NCBI GenBank assembly: GCA_016214955.1
Contig: JACRMN010000022.1
Coordinates: forward strand, 1 to 64,000
DNA from: Deltaproteobacteria bacterium
GTDB lineage: Bacteria; Myxococcota; Myxococcia; Myxococcales; Anaeromyxobacteraceae
Length of the DNA: 64,000 nt
Direction: 5' to 3'
In this document: piece by piece, positions 7,449 to 16,820 of the stretch
How positions within the stretch are numbered: the stretch's first letter is position 1
How the letters are laid out: each line of letters opens with the position of its first letter
The notes under the pieces: model-generated
The model's input: the letters and a program-made list of their open reading frames with translations, nothing else
Database searches by the model: none
Told to the model about the DNA's origin: nothing
Program-made: the position numbers and the translations under genes

Positions 7449-9632
7449 ATGACCATTCGAGCCCGCGTCCTCTCCACCATCGCCATCCTCGCTGCCGGTC
7501 TCGCGGCCGTGTTCGCCATCGCCATGTGGACCCTGGGCGTGGTGCGCGTGAACGGCCCGCTGTACGCCGGCATCGTCCAGGACAAGGACCTGGTCGCCGA
7601 CGTGCTGCCGCCGCCGGTCTACGCCATCGAGGCCTACCTGCTGACGCTGCAGCTCGCCCGGGCGCCCGAGGGCCAGGACCGCGAGGAGCTCGTGCGCCGC
7701 CTCGACGGAGCCCGCAAGGAGTTCGAGGTGCGCCGCGACCACTGGGGCAGGACCCTCCCCGCCGGCGAGCTCAAGGAGTCCATCGCGCGCTCCTCGCGCC
7801 TCGGCGCGGACTTCCTCGGCGTGGTCCACGACGAGTTCCTCCCCGCGCTGCGGCGCGGCGACGCCGCCGGGCGCGACGCCGCGCTCGCCAGGGCCGGCCC
7901 GCTCTTCGACGCCCACCGCGAGGCGGTGGTGAAGCTGGTCCATGTGGCCGAGGTCCAGAGCCGGGCCGACGAGGCCGAGGCCGCCGCCATCATCCGCAGC
8001 CGCTCCATCGGCCTGGCGGTCCTGGGCCTGCTGGCGCTCGGCGCCGGCATCGTCGCCGGGCTCGCCGCGCTGCGCCGCATCTCCACGGGCCTGGGCGAGC
8101 TGCAGTCCCAGGCCGAGGGGCTCTCTTCGGCCGTGCTCCGCGGCGACCTCTCCCGCCGCGCCAGCGCCGACACCGTGCCCCCCGAGTTCCGCCGGATGAT
8201 CGACGGCGTCAACGGTACGGTGGAGGCCTTCGTGAAGCCGCTGCAGCTCACGGCCGACTACGTGGCCCGCATCTCCAGGGGGGACATCCCGCCCCGGATC
8301 ACCGACCGGTACGAGGGTGAGTTCAACGCCATCAAGAACAACCTCAACCAGTGCATCGACGCGGTGAACCTGCTGGTCCAGGACGCCCAGGCGCTCTCCA
8401 GGGCCGCGGTCGAGGGCAGGCTCTCCACCCGCGCCGACGCCTCGAAGCACCAGGGCGACTTCCAGAAGGTGGTGGCCGGCGTCAACGCCACCCTCGACGC
8501 CGTCCTCGCCCCCATCGACGAGGCCCGGAAGGCGCTCACGCGGCTCTCCGAGCGCGACCTCACCGCCCGCATGCAGGGGAGCTACCAGGGCGACCACGCC
8601 GCCATCAAGGAGGCCCTCAACGCCGCCGCCGGCGCGCTCCACGACGCCCTCGGGCAGGTGGCCGAGGCGGTCGAGCAGGTCTCCTCCGCCGCCGGCCAGA
8701 TCGCCTCCACCAGCCAGGCCGTGGCCTCGGGCGCCTCCGAGCAGGCCAGCAGCCTGGAGGAGACCCACTCCTCGCTGGAGTCGATGTCGGCCCAGACCCG
8801 CCACGCCGCCGACAACGCCCAGCAGGCCAACAACCTGGCCTCGGAGACCAAGCGCTCCGCCGAGGACGGCGCGGCTGCCATGGAGCAGATGACCGGCGCC
8901 ATGGGCAAGATCCGCCACTCCGCCGAGGGCACCAGCGCCATCATCAAGGACATCTCCGAGATCGCCTTCCAGACCAACCTCCTGGCGCTCAACGCCGCCG
9001 TCGAGGCGGCCCGCGCCGGCGAGGCCGGCCGCGGCTTCGCGGTGGTGGCCGAGGAGGTCCGCTCCCTCGCGCTGCGCGCCAAGGACGCCGCGGTCAAGAC
9101 CGAGGAGCTCATCAAGGAGTCGGTGAAGCAGGCCGGCGAGGGCGAGGCGGTGGCCAAGCTCTCCAACGAGAAGCTGGTGGAGATCGTCGGCAGCGCCCAG
9201 AAGGTCTCGGAGATCGTGGCCGAGATGGCGGCGTCGGCGAAGGAGCAGGCCCAGGGCATCGAGCAGGTGAACAAGGCCGTGGGCGAGATGGACAAGGTCA
9301 CCCAGCAGAACGCCGCCTCCAGCGAGGAGTCCTCCTCGGCCGCCGAGGAGCTCAGCAGCCAGTCGGAGGAGCTGGCCGCCATGGTCGGGAGCTTCAAGAT
9401 CTCCCGCGCCGGCGGCCAGAAGAAGGTGGCCCTCGCCGCCAGCCTCCGGGCTCGCCGCCGCTCGCGTCTCCTGCGAATGCGGCAGGTGACGCGCCCCCGG
9501 GCGCGACGGGCGCGCCTCCGGGCTGCGACCCTGGTGCCGTCCGGACCCGGCACCGCGGGCGGGTCAGGTGGGCAGACCCCGCGAGATCGCAAGGCAACTC
9601 GCCGGGTGGCGGGGGCCCGGCGTGTGGCATGA
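7449..9632 (+). CDS. Methyl-accepting chemotaxis protein (poly-HAMP type)
   Basis: Transmembrane chemoreceptor of 727 residues. The ATG at 7449 is followed at once by a membrane helix (about residues 7-30). A helical sensor runs to about 195 and a second membrane helix lies near 185-210. Two or three HAMP-like units follow ([47 protein letters not shown]). The signalling domain carries the highly conserved hairpin tip around [20 protein letters not shown] and [13 protein letters not shown]. After [15 protein letters not shown] comes about 65 Arg/Pro-rich residues unlike receptor C-termini, which may reflect a frameshift. cheW follows 77 nt downstream; no cheA is in the window. Confidence 0.94.
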   Translation: MTIRARVLSTIAILAAGLAAVFAIAMWTLGVVRVNGPLYAGIVQDKDLVADVLPPPVYAIEAYLLTLQLARAPEGQDREELVRRLDGARKEFEVRRDHWGRTLPAGELKESIARSSRLGADFLGVVHDEFLPALRRGDAAGRDAALARAGPLFDAHREAVVKLVHVAEVQSRADEAEAAAIIRSRSIGLAVLGLLALGAGIVAGLAALRRISTGLGELQSQAEGLSSAVLRGDLSRRASADTVPPEFRRMIDGVNGTVEAFVKPLQLTADYVARISRGDIPPRITDRYEGEFNAIKNNLNQCIDAVNLLVQDAQALSRAAVEGRLSTRADASKHQGDFQKVVAGVNATLDAVLAPIDEARKALTRLSERDLTARMQGSYQGDHAAIKEALNAAAGALHDALGQVAEAVEQVSSAAGQIASTSQAVASGASEQASSLEETHSSLESMSAQTRHAADNAQQANNLASETKRSAEDGAAAMEQMTGAMGKIRHSAEGTSAIIKDISEIAFQTNLLALNAAVEAARAGEAGRGFAVVAEEVRSLALRAKDAAVKTEELIKESVKQAGEGEAVAKLSNEKLVEIVGSAQKVSEIVAEMAASAKEQAQGIEQVNKAVGEMDKVTQQNAASSEESSSAAEELSSQSEELAAMVGSFKISRAGGQKKVALAASLRARRRSRLLRMRQVTRPRARRARLRAATLVPSGPGTAGGSGGQTPRDRKATRRVAGARRVA

Positions 9633-9709
9633 GTCCTGCGAGGGGACAGGGCGACCGCGGGCGGCCGCCGCAGGACCGGCCCGCCGTGCCGACAACGAGA
9701 GGGGAACCC

Positions 9710-10237
9710 ATGTCCCAGGACGTCGCCGCCAGCAGCGCCACCGCCGCCCACGCCGACCAGAACGCGCTCGCCCACCTCGCCGGCAAGTACATGACCTTCA
9801 AGCTCGCCGACGAGAACTACGGCCTCGAGATCCTCAAGGTCCGCGAGATCATCGGCCTCATGGACATCACCCGCGTGCCCCGCACCCAGGAGTTCATCCG
9901 CGGCGTCATCAACCTCCGCGGCAAGGTCATCCCGGTGGTCGACCTCCGCCTCAAGTTCGGCATGCCCCAGGCCGAGGCCACCGACCAGACCGTCATCATC
10001 GTCGTCCAGTGCCAGGTCGCCGACAGGCTCCTCACCATGGGCCTCCTCGTCGACCAGGTCCTCGAGGTCCTCTCCATCGACGCCGCCGACATCGAGGCCA
10101 CCCCCTCCCTCGGCGACTCCTCCGTCGACACCTCCTTCATCCTCGGCGTGGGCAAGACCAACGACCGCGTCGTCTTCCTCCTCGACATCGGCAAGGTCCT
10201 CGCCGCCGACGGCACCGCCTCCTTCGCCCTCGCCTAG
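9710..10237 (+). CDS. cheW: Chemotaxis coupling protein CheW
   Basis: Adaptor that links chemoreceptors to the kinase CheA at the inner membrane. The 175-residue product begins at ATG 9710, with GAGAGGGGAA as ribosome site. The CheW SH3-like fold is clear: YMTFKLADENYGLEILKVREI, then IMDITRVPRTQEFIRGVINLRG-type core (here GLMDITRVPRTQEFIRGV), VIPVVDLRLKFGM and MGLLVDQVLEVLSI. It lies behind a receptor gene, so the pair probably works together and plugs into a CheA encoded elsewhere. It is convergent with hemH. Confidence 0.95.
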   Translation: MSQDVAASSATAAHADQNALAHLAGKYMTFKLADENYGLEILKVREIIGLMDITRVPRTQEFIRGVINLRGKVIPVVDLRLKFGMPQAEATDQTVIIVVQCQVADRLLTMGLLVDQVLEVLSIDAADIEATPSLGDSSVDTSFILGVGKTNDRVVFLLDIGKVLAADGTASFALA

Positions 10238-10245
10238 GGCCGGGG

Positions 10246-10295
10246 CCCGGCGCTCCGCGGCCTGCAGAAGGCGCTGCCGCGGGCCTGGCGCCGGG
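10246..10295. terminator. Candidate bidirectional hairpin between cheW and hemH
   Basis: In the 83-nt gap between convergent cheW and hemH, CCCGGCGC (10246-10253) pairs with GCGCCGGG (10288-10295), and further CCGCGG segments can pair inside. There is no U-tract, so intrinsic termination is uncertain. Confidence 0.35.
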
Positions 10296-10320
10296 TCGCC
10301 ACCGCCCGAGCCTGCCTTCG

Positions 10321-11271
10321 CTAGGCCGGCTGCCCGCGCAGTCCGGCGCGGACGATGTCGGCCAGCGCCGCCACGAAGTCGGGCCGGGTCCCCACCGCCG
10401 CGGCGCGGGCGTAGGCGGTGGCGCCCGCCTTCTCCGCTGCCTCGCGGGAGAGGATGTCGAGGTCGTAGAGCGTCTCCAGGTGCTCGGAGACGAAGGCGAT
10501 GGGCACGGTCACCACCGCCCGGCCGCGGGCGTGGCCCTCCAGGTACTCGACGGTGTCGGGCCCCAGCCACTTCATGGGCCCGACCCGGCTCTGGTAGGTG
10601 ACCTGCCAGGAGGCGAGGCCGAGCCGCTCAGCCACGCCGCGGCAGCTGGCCTCGACGTAGGTGGGGTACGGGTCGCCCTTCTTCACCTGGCTCATGGGCA
10701 GGCCGTGGGCGCTGAAGACCACCAGCGCCCCGGCGCGCGCGCCGGCCGGCAGCCTCTCCAGCGCCTCCTTCACCGTGGCGGCGACGGCGTCGAGGTAGCC
10801 GGGGTGGTCGTGCCAGGTGCACACCTCGGCGAGCGGGCGGCTGGCGGGCCAGACCCGCCGCAGCTCCAGCAGCGAGCTCCTGGTGGTGGCGTTGGCCCAC
10901 TGCGGGTAGAGCGGCAGCGCCAGGGCGCGCTCGGCGCCGGCCGCCAGCGCCTCGCGCACGCCCTCCTCGGTGCTGGGGTGGCCGCAGCGCATGGCCAGGT
11001 GACAGGAGAAGCCCGGGCCCAGCGCCGCCGCCAGGGCCCGCGCCTGCGCCTCGGTGCCCTCCACCAGCGGCGAGCGGCCGCCGATGAGCTGGTACTTCTC
11101 GGCCGACGACGGGGCGCGGCGCCGGGCGATGAAGCGGGCCAGCGGCCGGCGCAGCGGCCCGAGCGGCGCGTCGATGACCAGGGGATCGGAGAAGAGGTCG
11201 AAGAGGTAGGGCTCGACCTCCTGGAGGTTCCGGGGGCCTCCCAGGTTCATCAGGAAGACGGCGGTGTGCAT
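10321..11271 (-). CDS. hemH: Ferrochelatase
   Basis: Inserts Fe2+ into protoporphyrin IX, the last step of classical heme synthesis. 316 residues. Family landmarks are MNLGGPRNLQEVEPYL at the N-terminus, the active-site His in LVVFSAHGLPMS, TYQSRVGPMKWLGP, and the metal-channel Glu/His segment PIAFVSEHLETLYDLD. It starts 13 nt after hemN and is the last gene of hemE-hemN-hemH. Having both HemH and HemN means protoporphyrin is made by an oxygen-independent route, consistent with an anaerobic or facultative lifestyle. A protoporphyrinogen oxidase is not in this window. Confidence 0.96.
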   Translation of the reverse strand: MHTAVFLMNLGGPRNLQEVEPYLFDLFSDPLVIDAPLGPLRRPLARFIARRRAPSSAEKYQLIGGRSPLVEGTEAQARALAAALGPGFSCHLAMRCGHPSTEEGVREALAAGAERALALPLYPQWANATTRSSLLELRRVWPASRPLAEVCTWHDHPGYLDAVAATVKEALERLPAGARAGALVVFSAHGLPMSQVKKGDPYPTYVEASCRGVAERLGLASWQVTYQSRVGPMKWLGPDTVEYLEGHARGRAVVTVPIAFVSEHLETLYDLDILSREAAEKAGATAYARAAAVGTRPDFVAALADIVRAGLRGQPA

Positions 11272-11284
11272 GCGAGTCGGCTGC

Positions 11285-12664
11285 CTAGACCGTCCGCGAG
11301 AAGGTCTGCTGCTTGTCCTTGGCGTGCTTGGGCAGGTAGGCGTCGAACAGCATGGCCACGTTGCGGACCAGGAGCTGCCCGAGCGGCGTGACCCGCAGCA
11401 CGTCGCCGTCGAAGGTGACGAGGCCGTCGTCCTGCAGCTCGCGGAGCTGGATCAGCGAGGGGCTGAGCGCCTGGCGGGCGGCGGCGCCGAACTTCTGCTC
11501 GATCTCCCCGAGGTCGAGGCGGAAGAGGCACATCACCCGGTTGATGGCGAAGCGGCGCAGGATGTCGTCGGCGGTCATGGCGGTGCCGCGCTCCACCGGG
11601 AGCCGGCCGGCGGCCACGTGGTCGCCCCAGTCCTTGAGCTTGTGGGCGTTCTGGGCGTAGGCGCCGCCGATGTCGGAGATGGAGCTCATCCCGAAGGCGA
11701 CGGTGTCGTCGGCGGGCCGCACCGTGTAGCCCTGGAAGTTGCGGTACAGGTACCCGCCGTCCTGGGCCCGGGCCAGCTCGTCCGACTCCAGCGCGAAGTG
11801 GTCGAGGCCGATCTGCCGGTAGCCGGCCTTGCCGAAGGCCTCGGCCGCCATGAGGAAGAGCTGCACCCGCAGGGCGGTGTCGGGCAGCTTGTCCACCGGC
11901 AGGAGCCGCTGGTGGGGCTTGGCCCAGGGCACGTGGGCGTAGCCGAAGACCGCCATGCGGTCGGGCCGGATGGCGATGATGCGGTCCAGCGTGTGGGCCC
12001 AGCTCTCCGGCGTCTGGAAGGGCAGTCCGTAAATGAGGTCGAGGTTGACGCCGTGGAAGCCGCGGGCCCGGGCGTGCTCCACCAGCTCCCGGGTCTCCTT
12101 CTCACCCTGGATGCGTCCCACCGTCTCCTGCACCCGGGGCTCGAAGTCCTGCACGCCCATGGAGATGCGGTTGAAGCCCAGGTCGGCCAGCACGTCGATC
12201 TGCGACTTGCGGGTGATGGCCGGGTCGATCTCGATGGCCTTCTCGGCGTCGGGCGCGAAGCCGAAGTGCCGGGCCACGGCGGCGTGGCAGCGGGCCAGCT
12301 GCTTCTCGTCGAGGAAGGTGGGCGTGCCGCCGCCCCAGTGGAGCTGGGAGATGGCGCGTCGCCTCGGCAGCCGCTCCGCCACCATGGCGATCTCCTTCTC
12401 CAGGAGGTCGAGGTAGGCGTCGGCCCGGGTGGTGTCGTGGGTGGCGATGACGTTGCAGCCGCAGAAGCGGCACATCTCCCGGCAGAAGGGCAGGTGCACG
12501 TAGGCCGAGAGCGGGCCCGGATCGGCGTCGGCCCGCGCCAGGTGGGAATGGTACTGCTCGGGGCCGAAGGCCTCCGACCACTCGGGCGCGGTGGGGTAGC
12601 TGGTGTAGCGCGGCCCCGGCCGATCGTACTTCTGGATGAGCTGGGGCGAGGGGATCTGGATCAC
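11285..12664 (-). CDS. hemN: Oxygen-independent coproporphyrinogen III oxidase (radical SAM)
   Basis: Radical-SAM enzyme that oxidatively decarboxylates coproporphyrinogen III to protoporphyrinogen IX without oxygen. At 459 residues it has true HemN length, longer than the HemW-like group. The N-terminal YDRPGPRYTSYPTAPEW is characteristic, and the iron-sulfur motif is HLPFCREMCRFCGCN, with the extra Cys typical of HemN. HWGGGTPTFL, NRISMGVQDFEP and NLDLIYGLPFQT follow. It starts 9 nt after hemE and is followed by hemH. Confidence 0.96.
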   Translation of the reverse strand: MIQIPSPQLIQKYDRPGPRYTSYPTAPEWSEAFGPEQYHSHLARADADPGPLSAYVHLPFCREMCRFCGCNVIATHDTTRADAYLDLLEKEIAMVAERLPRRRAISQLHWGGGTPTFLDEKQLARCHAAVARHFGFAPDAEKAIEIDPAITRKSQIDVLADLGFNRISMGVQDFEPRVQETVGRIQGEKETRELVEHARARGFHGVNLDLIYGLPFQTPESWAHTLDRIIAIRPDRMAVFGYAHVPWAKPHQRLLPVDKLPDTALRVQLFLMAAEAFGKAGYRQIGLDHFALESDELARAQDGGYLYRNFQGYTVRPADDTVAFGMSSISDIGGAYAQNAHKLKDWGDHVAAGRLPVERGTAMTADDILRRFAINRVMCLFRLDLGEIEQKFGAAARQALSPSLIQLRELQDDGLVTFDGDVLRVTPLGQLLVRNVAMLFDAYLPKHAKDKQQTFSRTV

Positions 12665-12673
12665 GCTTCTCTC

Positions 12674-13717
12674 CTACGGCCGGAAGGCGTGGACCGCCTC
12701 GACGGTGGCCCGCACGTTCTCGGAGGGCGTGGGCGGCTGGATGCCGTGGCCCAGGTTGAAGATGTAACCGGGCTGGTGACCGGCCGCCTCCAGGATGGCG
12801 CGCACCCGGGCGAGGAGCGGCTCGCGGGGGCCGAGCAGCATGGTGGAGTCGAGGTTGCCCTGCAGGGCCAGCCCCGGGACCTGGGCCCGGGCCTCGGCGA
12901 TGGGGATGCGCCAGTCGACCGAGATCACGTCGTAGCCCAGGCGGGCCATGCCGGCGAGGTGGGTGCTGGTGCCGGTGGAGAAGAGGATGCGGGGCACGCC
13001 CTTCCCGGCCACCGCCTCGGCGATGCGGGCCAGGTGCGGGAAGACGAACTCCTCCAGGTCCTCGCGCGACAGCTCGCCGAGCCAGCTCTCGAAGATCTGC
13101 ACCGCCTGGGCGCCGGCCTCGATCTGCGCCTGGAGCTGGACGATGGCGGCGTCGGTGAGCTTGCGGAAGAGCGCGTGGGCGCCCATGGGGTCGGCGTAGA
13201 GCATGGTCTTGAGCCGGGTGAAGCCCTGGCTCCCGCCCTCGACCGCGTAGCTGGCCACGGTGAAGGGCCCGCCCACGAAGCCGATGAGCGGCACGCGCCC
13301 GGCCAGCACCCGCTGGATGGCGCGGATGCCGTCGAGCACGTAGGGCAGGTCGCGCGCCGGCTCGGGGATGCGGAGCGCCTCGATGTCGCTGCGGGTCCGC
13401 ACCGGGTTGGCGATCTTGGGCCCGCCGTCGCCCTTGCCCTTCTCCCCCTTCTCGAAGGTGAGGTCGAGCCCCATCGCCGGGAGGTGGATGAGGATGTCGG
13501 AGAAGAGGATGGCGGCGTCGAACCCGAACTCGTCGATGGGCGAGGCCGTGACCTGCGCGATGAGCTCCGGGGAGCGGCACAGCTCCAGGAAGCCGACCTT
13601 CTCGCGCACCGCGCGGTAGCTGGGCTGGTACCGCCCGGCCTGCCGCATCATCCACACCGGGATCCGCTCGACCGGCTGGCGCCGGCAGGCCTTCAGGAAC
13701 AGGTGATCGTGGGACAT
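12674..13717 (-). CDS. hemE: Uroporphyrinogen III decarboxylase
   Basis: Decarboxylates uroporphyrinogen III to coproporphyrinogen III. The chosen start gives 347 residues, and the product opens with MSHDHLFLKACRRQP and the substrate-binding IPVWMMRQAGRY. GFVGGPFTVASY and the C-terminal GYIFNLGHGIQP are conserved. An ATG 12 nt upstream (13729) is possible, but it overlaps a TAAGAT -10-like hexamer, which favours 13717. First gene of the hemENH run; divergent from the collagen-like gene. Confidence 0.95.
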   Translation of the reverse strand: MSHDHLFLKACRRQPVERIPVWMMRQAGRYQPSYRAVREKVGFLELCRSPELIAQVTASPIDEFGFDAAILFSDILIHLPAMGLDLTFEKGEKGKGDGGPKIANPVRTRSDIEALRIPEPARDLPYVLDGIRAIQRVLAGRVPLIGFVGGPFTVASYAVEGGSQGFTRLKTMLYADPMGAHALFRKLTDAAIVQLQAQIEAGAQAVQIFESWLGELSREDLEEFVFPHLARIAEAVAGKGVPRILFSTGTSTHLAGMARLGYDVISVDWRIPIAEARAQVPGLALQGNLDSTMLLGPREPLLARVRAILEAAGHQPGYIFNLGHGIQPPTPSENVRATVEAVHAFRP

Positions 13718-13727
13718 AGGGGGGCGC

Positions 13728-13733
13728 ATCTTA
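13728..13733 (-). promoter_or_regulatory. Possible -10 element of hemE (TAAGAT)
   Basis: On the minus strand TAAGAT lies 10 nt before the hemE ATG at 13717. No Shine-Dalgarno sequence separates them and no good -35 is visible. The position suits a nearly leaderless hem operon mRNA. Confidence 0.35.
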
Positions 13734-13832
13734 GCCGCCCTGGGCCCCAAGCGGGAAGGCGCCCGGGGCGAGGAGAGGACATACCGTTGCGGGGTGGCCC
13801 GGCCCCCGCCGGCGGGCTCTGGAGCCTTCCCC

Positions 13833-14459
13833 GTGAACTTCTCCTTGTCACATGTTCTGGCGACGGTCGGTGCGGTCGGCGCCATGTCGGCCGGCTACGC
13901 CGTCTTCGCCCCGGCCGCAGCCCCGGGCCCCGAGGGCCCGCCCGGCATGGCCGGTCCCGCCGGTCCCGCCGGTCCGCAGGGCCCCGCCGGAGCGCCGGGC
14001 CCCGCCGGCCCGATGGGCCCGCCCGGCCCCGCCGGCGCGGCCGGTGCCTCGGCCGCCTTCAAGGACACCACCACCACCGAGTACGTGGTCCCCCGCGCCG
14101 AGGCGGGAGCGGTCACCGGCCTCCTGGCCCTGCGCTTCCGGGCACCGGCGGCTGGGTTCGCCTACGTGACCGCCAACGGCTACTGCAACACGCCGCCGGA
14201 GTCCTCGGGGGCGCACTACGCGGTCTACGTGGCCGGAGCGCCCGACGACCCGCACGACGACGCCATCCACGGCAGCTCCTTCGTGCGCATGCCCACTGGC
14301 GCGCCGCTGGCCCAGGTCCCCTTCACGGCGAGTCGCGTCTTCCCGGTGCGATCCGGGCTCAACGTCGTCTACCTGAACTTCCAGAACTTCGCGGGCACCG
14401 CCGGCCACTCCTGCCAGGCGACGCTGGTGGCGTTCTTCTCCACCCAGAAGCTGCAGTAG
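13833..14459 (+). CDS. Membrane-anchored collagen-like protein with C-terminal head
   Basis: A 208-residue protein with a hydrophobic N-terminus (residues 3-27, signal anchor or uncleaved signal), then about 14 uninterrupted Gly-X-Y triplets at residues 32-73, rich in GPA, GPP and GPM, then a roughly 130-residue globular head. The head has two Cys (GYCNTP and HSCQAT) and a beta-rich look. I chose GTG 13833 because GGAG lies 8 nt upstream; an in-frame GTG at 13794 would give a longer tail with no signal character. Bacterial collagen-like proteins form trimers outside the membrane; surface display is inferred. The head family was not recognised. Confidence 0.75.
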   Translation: MNFSLSHVLATVGAVGAMSAGYAVFAPAAAPGPEGPPGMAGPAGPAGPQGPAGAPGPAGPMGPPGPAGAAGASAAFKDTTTTEYVVPRAEAGAVTGLLALRFRAPAAGFAYVTANGYCNTPPESSGAHYAVYVAGAPDDPHDDAIHGSSFVRMPTGAPLAQVPFTASRVFPVRSGLNVVYLNFQNFAGTAGHSCQATLVAFFSTQKLQ

Positions 14460-14486
14460 GCGCGACGACGGGCTTCCCGGCGCGCC

Positions 14487-14777
14487 CTACAGGAGCCGCA
14501 GCGCCGCCTCGGCGCCGGCGCCCGACACGCGCACCGTCTTGCGGCGGCCGGTCTCGCCGCGCAGCAGCGCCACGTCGGCCTTCCGGACGCCGAGGGCGCC
14601 GGCCAGGAACTCGACGAGCGCCTGGTTGGCCTCGCCGTCCACCGGCGGGGCCGCCAGCGCGATCTTGAGCCGGCCGTCGTGGACGCCCAGCACCCTGGTG
14701 CGCGAGGCGCGGGGCTGCACCAGCACCTCGAGGGAGATGCCGCCGGGCTCGACCCGCAGCCAGGGGGGGAGCGTCAC
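14487..14777 (-). CDS. DUF167 (YggU-family) protein
   Basis: A 96-residue protein of the DUF167/YggU family, a small conserved bacterial fold of unknown function. Family features are [38 protein letters not shown] and [19 protein letters not shown] at 14777 overlaps the lpxI stop (GTGA), so it is coupled to lpxI and is the last gene of the envelope operon. lpxB often sits here in other genomes but is absent. It is convergent with the collagen-like gene, 27 nt away. Confidence 0.88.
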   Translation of the reverse strand: MTLPPWLRVEPGGISLEVLVQPRASRTRVLGVHDGRLKIALAAPPVDGEANQALVEFLAGALGVRKADVALLRGETGRRKTVRVSGAGAEAALRLL

Positions 14778-15577
14778 TTGATCCCGAGCAGCGCGATGCG
14801 CGCCTTGTCGGCCCGCTTCACCATCTCCGGCAGGTCCATCACCAGCGTGGCACCGGCCTCGACGGCCAGGACGCGGCAGCGCGCCTCGATCATGGCCTGG
14901 AGGGTGTCGGGGCCGACGGCCGGCAGGTCGAAGCGGCGATCCTGCTGCGGCTTGACCGCCTTGACGACCACCGCCCCCTCCCTGGCCAGCTCGCCCCCGC
15001 GGCGGATGCAGGCATCGGTGCCCTCGAGGGCCTCGACGGCCACGCCGCAGCGATCCTTCACCACCACCGTCTGGCCCAGGTCGAGCCGCCCGATGGCCCG
15101 CGCCAGCTCGAGGCCGTAGCGGGCGTCGGCCCGCTCCTCCTCGGTGGGCTGCTCCTTGCCCAGCACGCCCTCGGGCGCGAGCCGATCCTGCAGGTAGGGG
15201 GTGGCGTCGAGCACCGGCAGCCCCTCGCCCTCCAGGAACCGGGCGAAGGTGCGCAGGAGGTTGTCGTCGGAGCGGATGGCCACCTGGGCCAGCAGCCGGG
15301 CGCCGAGGGCGTCGAGCATGGCGTCGCGGAAGAAGCGCACCTTGCTGACCCCGCCCAGGAAGACGACCCCCTCGGAGCCGCCCGCCTGCAGCGCCTCCAG
15401 CACCTTCCCGAACTGGCCCAGCTTCACCCAGGTGCACTGGTCCACCAGCCGCTCCAGCTCCTTGTCGGTCTGGTTGACGTGAGCCACCGCCACCACCCTG
15501 TGGCCGGCGCGGCGGGCGCTCTCCGCCAGCAGCAGCGGGAAGCGGCCGCTTCCGGCGATGAGGCCGATGGTGGCCAT
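14774..15577 (-). CDS. lpxI: UDP-2,3-diacylglucosamine pyrophosphatase LpxI
   Basis: Hydrolyses UDP-2,3-diacylglucosamine to lipid X and UMP in lipid A synthesis, replacing LpxH in many non-enteric Gram-negatives. 267 residues with the LpxI (DUF1009) pattern: [20 protein letters not shown] at the N-terminus, [29 protein letters not shown] and [19 protein letters not shown], plus [20 protein letters not shown] near the C-terminus. It starts 3 nt after lpxA, consistent with a shared lpx transcript. Confidence 0.93.
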   Translation of the reverse strand: MATIGLIAGSGRFPLLLAESARRAGHRVVAVAHVNQTDKELERLVDQCTWVKLGQFGKVLEALQAGGSEGVVFLGGVSKVRFFRDAMLDALGARLLAQVAIRSDDNLLRTFARFLEGEGLPVLDATPYLQDRLAPEGVLGKEQPTEEERADARYGLELARAIGRLDLGQTVVVKDRCGVAVEALEGTDACIRRGGELAREGAVVVKAVKPQQDRRFDLPAVGPDTLQAMIEARCRVLAVEAGATLVMDLPEMVKRADKARIALLGIK

Positions 15578-15580
15578 GGG

Positions 15581-16354
15581 CTACCGGGTGATACCCCGCT
15601 TCGAGCGCTCCACGAAGGCGATGAAGTGGGCGATCTCGGGGTGGCTGCCCATCTCGGCCTTGAGCTGGGCCAGCGCCTCGGCGGCCGGCAGCCCGGAGCG
15701 GAAGAACACCTTGTAGGCCTGCTTCACCCGGCCGATCTGCTCCTCGCCCATGCCGGAGCGCTGGAGGCCGACGAGGTTGAGGCCCGCCAGCTCGGCGCGG
15801 GCGCCGGCCACGGTGCAGTAGGGAGCCACGTCCATGGCGACCCCTGTGAGGCCGGACACGAAGGAGAGCCGCCCGAGCTGGACGAACTGGTGGGCCGCCG
15901 CCAGGCCGCTGACGTGGACGTGGTCCTCGAGGACGATGTGGCCGGCCAGGGCCACGCCGTTGGCGATGATGGCGCCGTCGCCGATGATGCAGTCGTGGCC
16001 CACGTGGCTGTAGGCCATGAAGAGGCCGCCGTTGCCGATGCGGGTCACCCCGCCGCCGCCCTCGGTGCCCAGGTTGACGGTGCTGAACTCGCGGAAGGTG
16101 TTGCCGTCGCCGATCTCCAGGCGGCTGTCCTCGCCTCGGTACTTCAGATCCTGGGGGATCTCGCCGATGACGGCGTGGGGGAAGACGCGGTTGCGCCGGC
16201 CCAGGGTGGTGTTGCCGGTGATGACGGCGTGGGGCCCGACGCTGCTGCCCTCGCCCAGCCGGACCCGGGGGCCGATGACGGCGTAGGGGCCGACGGTGCA
16301 GCTCGGGTCGATGACCGCTCCGGCCTCGACGAGGGCGGTGGGATGGATGGCCAT
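15581..16354 (-). CDS. lpxA: UDP-N-acetylglucosamine acyltransferase
   Basis: Transfers a 3-hydroxyacyl chain to UDP-GlcNAc, the first step of lipid A synthesis. The 257-residue product is a left-handed parallel beta-helix of hexapeptide repeats, seen from [20 protein letters not shown] through [14 protein letters not shown]. The catalytic His lies in AAHQFVQLG. The C-terminal helical domain ([20 protein letters not shown]) is typical. It lies 4 nt downstream of fabZ and 3 nt upstream of lpxI. Confidence 0.97.
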   Translation of the reverse strand: MAIHPTALVEAGAVIDPSCTVGPYAVIGPRVRLGEGSSVGPHAVITGNTTLGRRNRVFPHAVIGEIPQDLKYRGEDSRLEIGDGNTFREFSTVNLGTEGGGGVTRIGNGGLFMAYSHVGHDCIIGDGAIIANGVALAGHIVLEDHVHVSGLAAAHQFVQLGRLSFVSGLTGVAMDVAPYCTVAGARAELAGLNLVGLQRSGMGEEQIGRVKQAYKVFFRSGLPAAEALAQLKAEMGSHPEIAHFIAFVERSKRGITR

Positions 16355-16358
16355 GGCC

Positions 16359-16820
16359 CTACCCCTTGTCGGCCAGCATGGCCATGAAGTCGGCCTCGGC
16401 CACCAGCTGGCCCTCGACCCAGGCCTCGCCGCGCATCTTGAAGATGGGGCCCTTGGCCTTGGTCACCTCGCAGCGCAGCTCCAGCATCGAGCCGGGGGTC
16501 ACCGGCTTGCGGAAGCGCGCGCTGTCGATGCCCATGAAGTAGGTCACCTTGCCGGCCCGCTCCTCCGGCGACATGGCGTGGCACACCAGGATGGCGCCGG
16601 TCTGGGCCAGGGCCTCGACCACCAGCACCCCTGGCATCACCGGGTGGCCGGGGAAGTGGCCCAGGAACCAGGGCTCGTTGTAGGTGACCGCCTTGACGGC
16701 GCGGATGCGCTGCAGCCGCTCGATCTCCATCACCCGGTCCACCAGCAGGAAGGGGAAGCGGTGGGGGATGAGGGCCTCGATGGCGGGGGTGTCGAGGAGG
16801 GGGGGCGTGGTCTCGCTCAT
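16359..16820 (-). CDS. fabZ: 3-hydroxyacyl-ACP dehydratase FabZ
   Basis: Hot-dog-fold dehydratase of fatty acid elongation, supplying acyl chains for phospholipids and competing with LpxA/LpxD for hydroxyacyl-ACP. 153 residues. The start ATG at 16820 overlaps the lpxD stop (ATGA). The active-site His is in [20 protein letters not shown], which also holds the conserved Glu. [13 protein letters not shown] is the family N-terminal block. Its location between lpxD and lpxA is a conserved Gram-negative arrangement. Confidence 0.97.
   Translation of the reverse strand: MSETTPPLLDTPAIEALIPHRFPFLLVDRVMEIERLQRIRAVKAVTYNEPWFLGHFPGHPVMPGVLVVEALAQTGAILVCHAMSPEERAGKVTYFMGIDSARFRKPVTPGSMLELRCEVTKAKGPIFKMRGEAWVEGQLVAEADFMAMLADKG

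Noticed and set aside
11264-14668. 1134-codon plus-strand open frame antisense to hemN and hemE
   Set aside because: It is the complement of strongly conserved heme genes and shows no protein family features.
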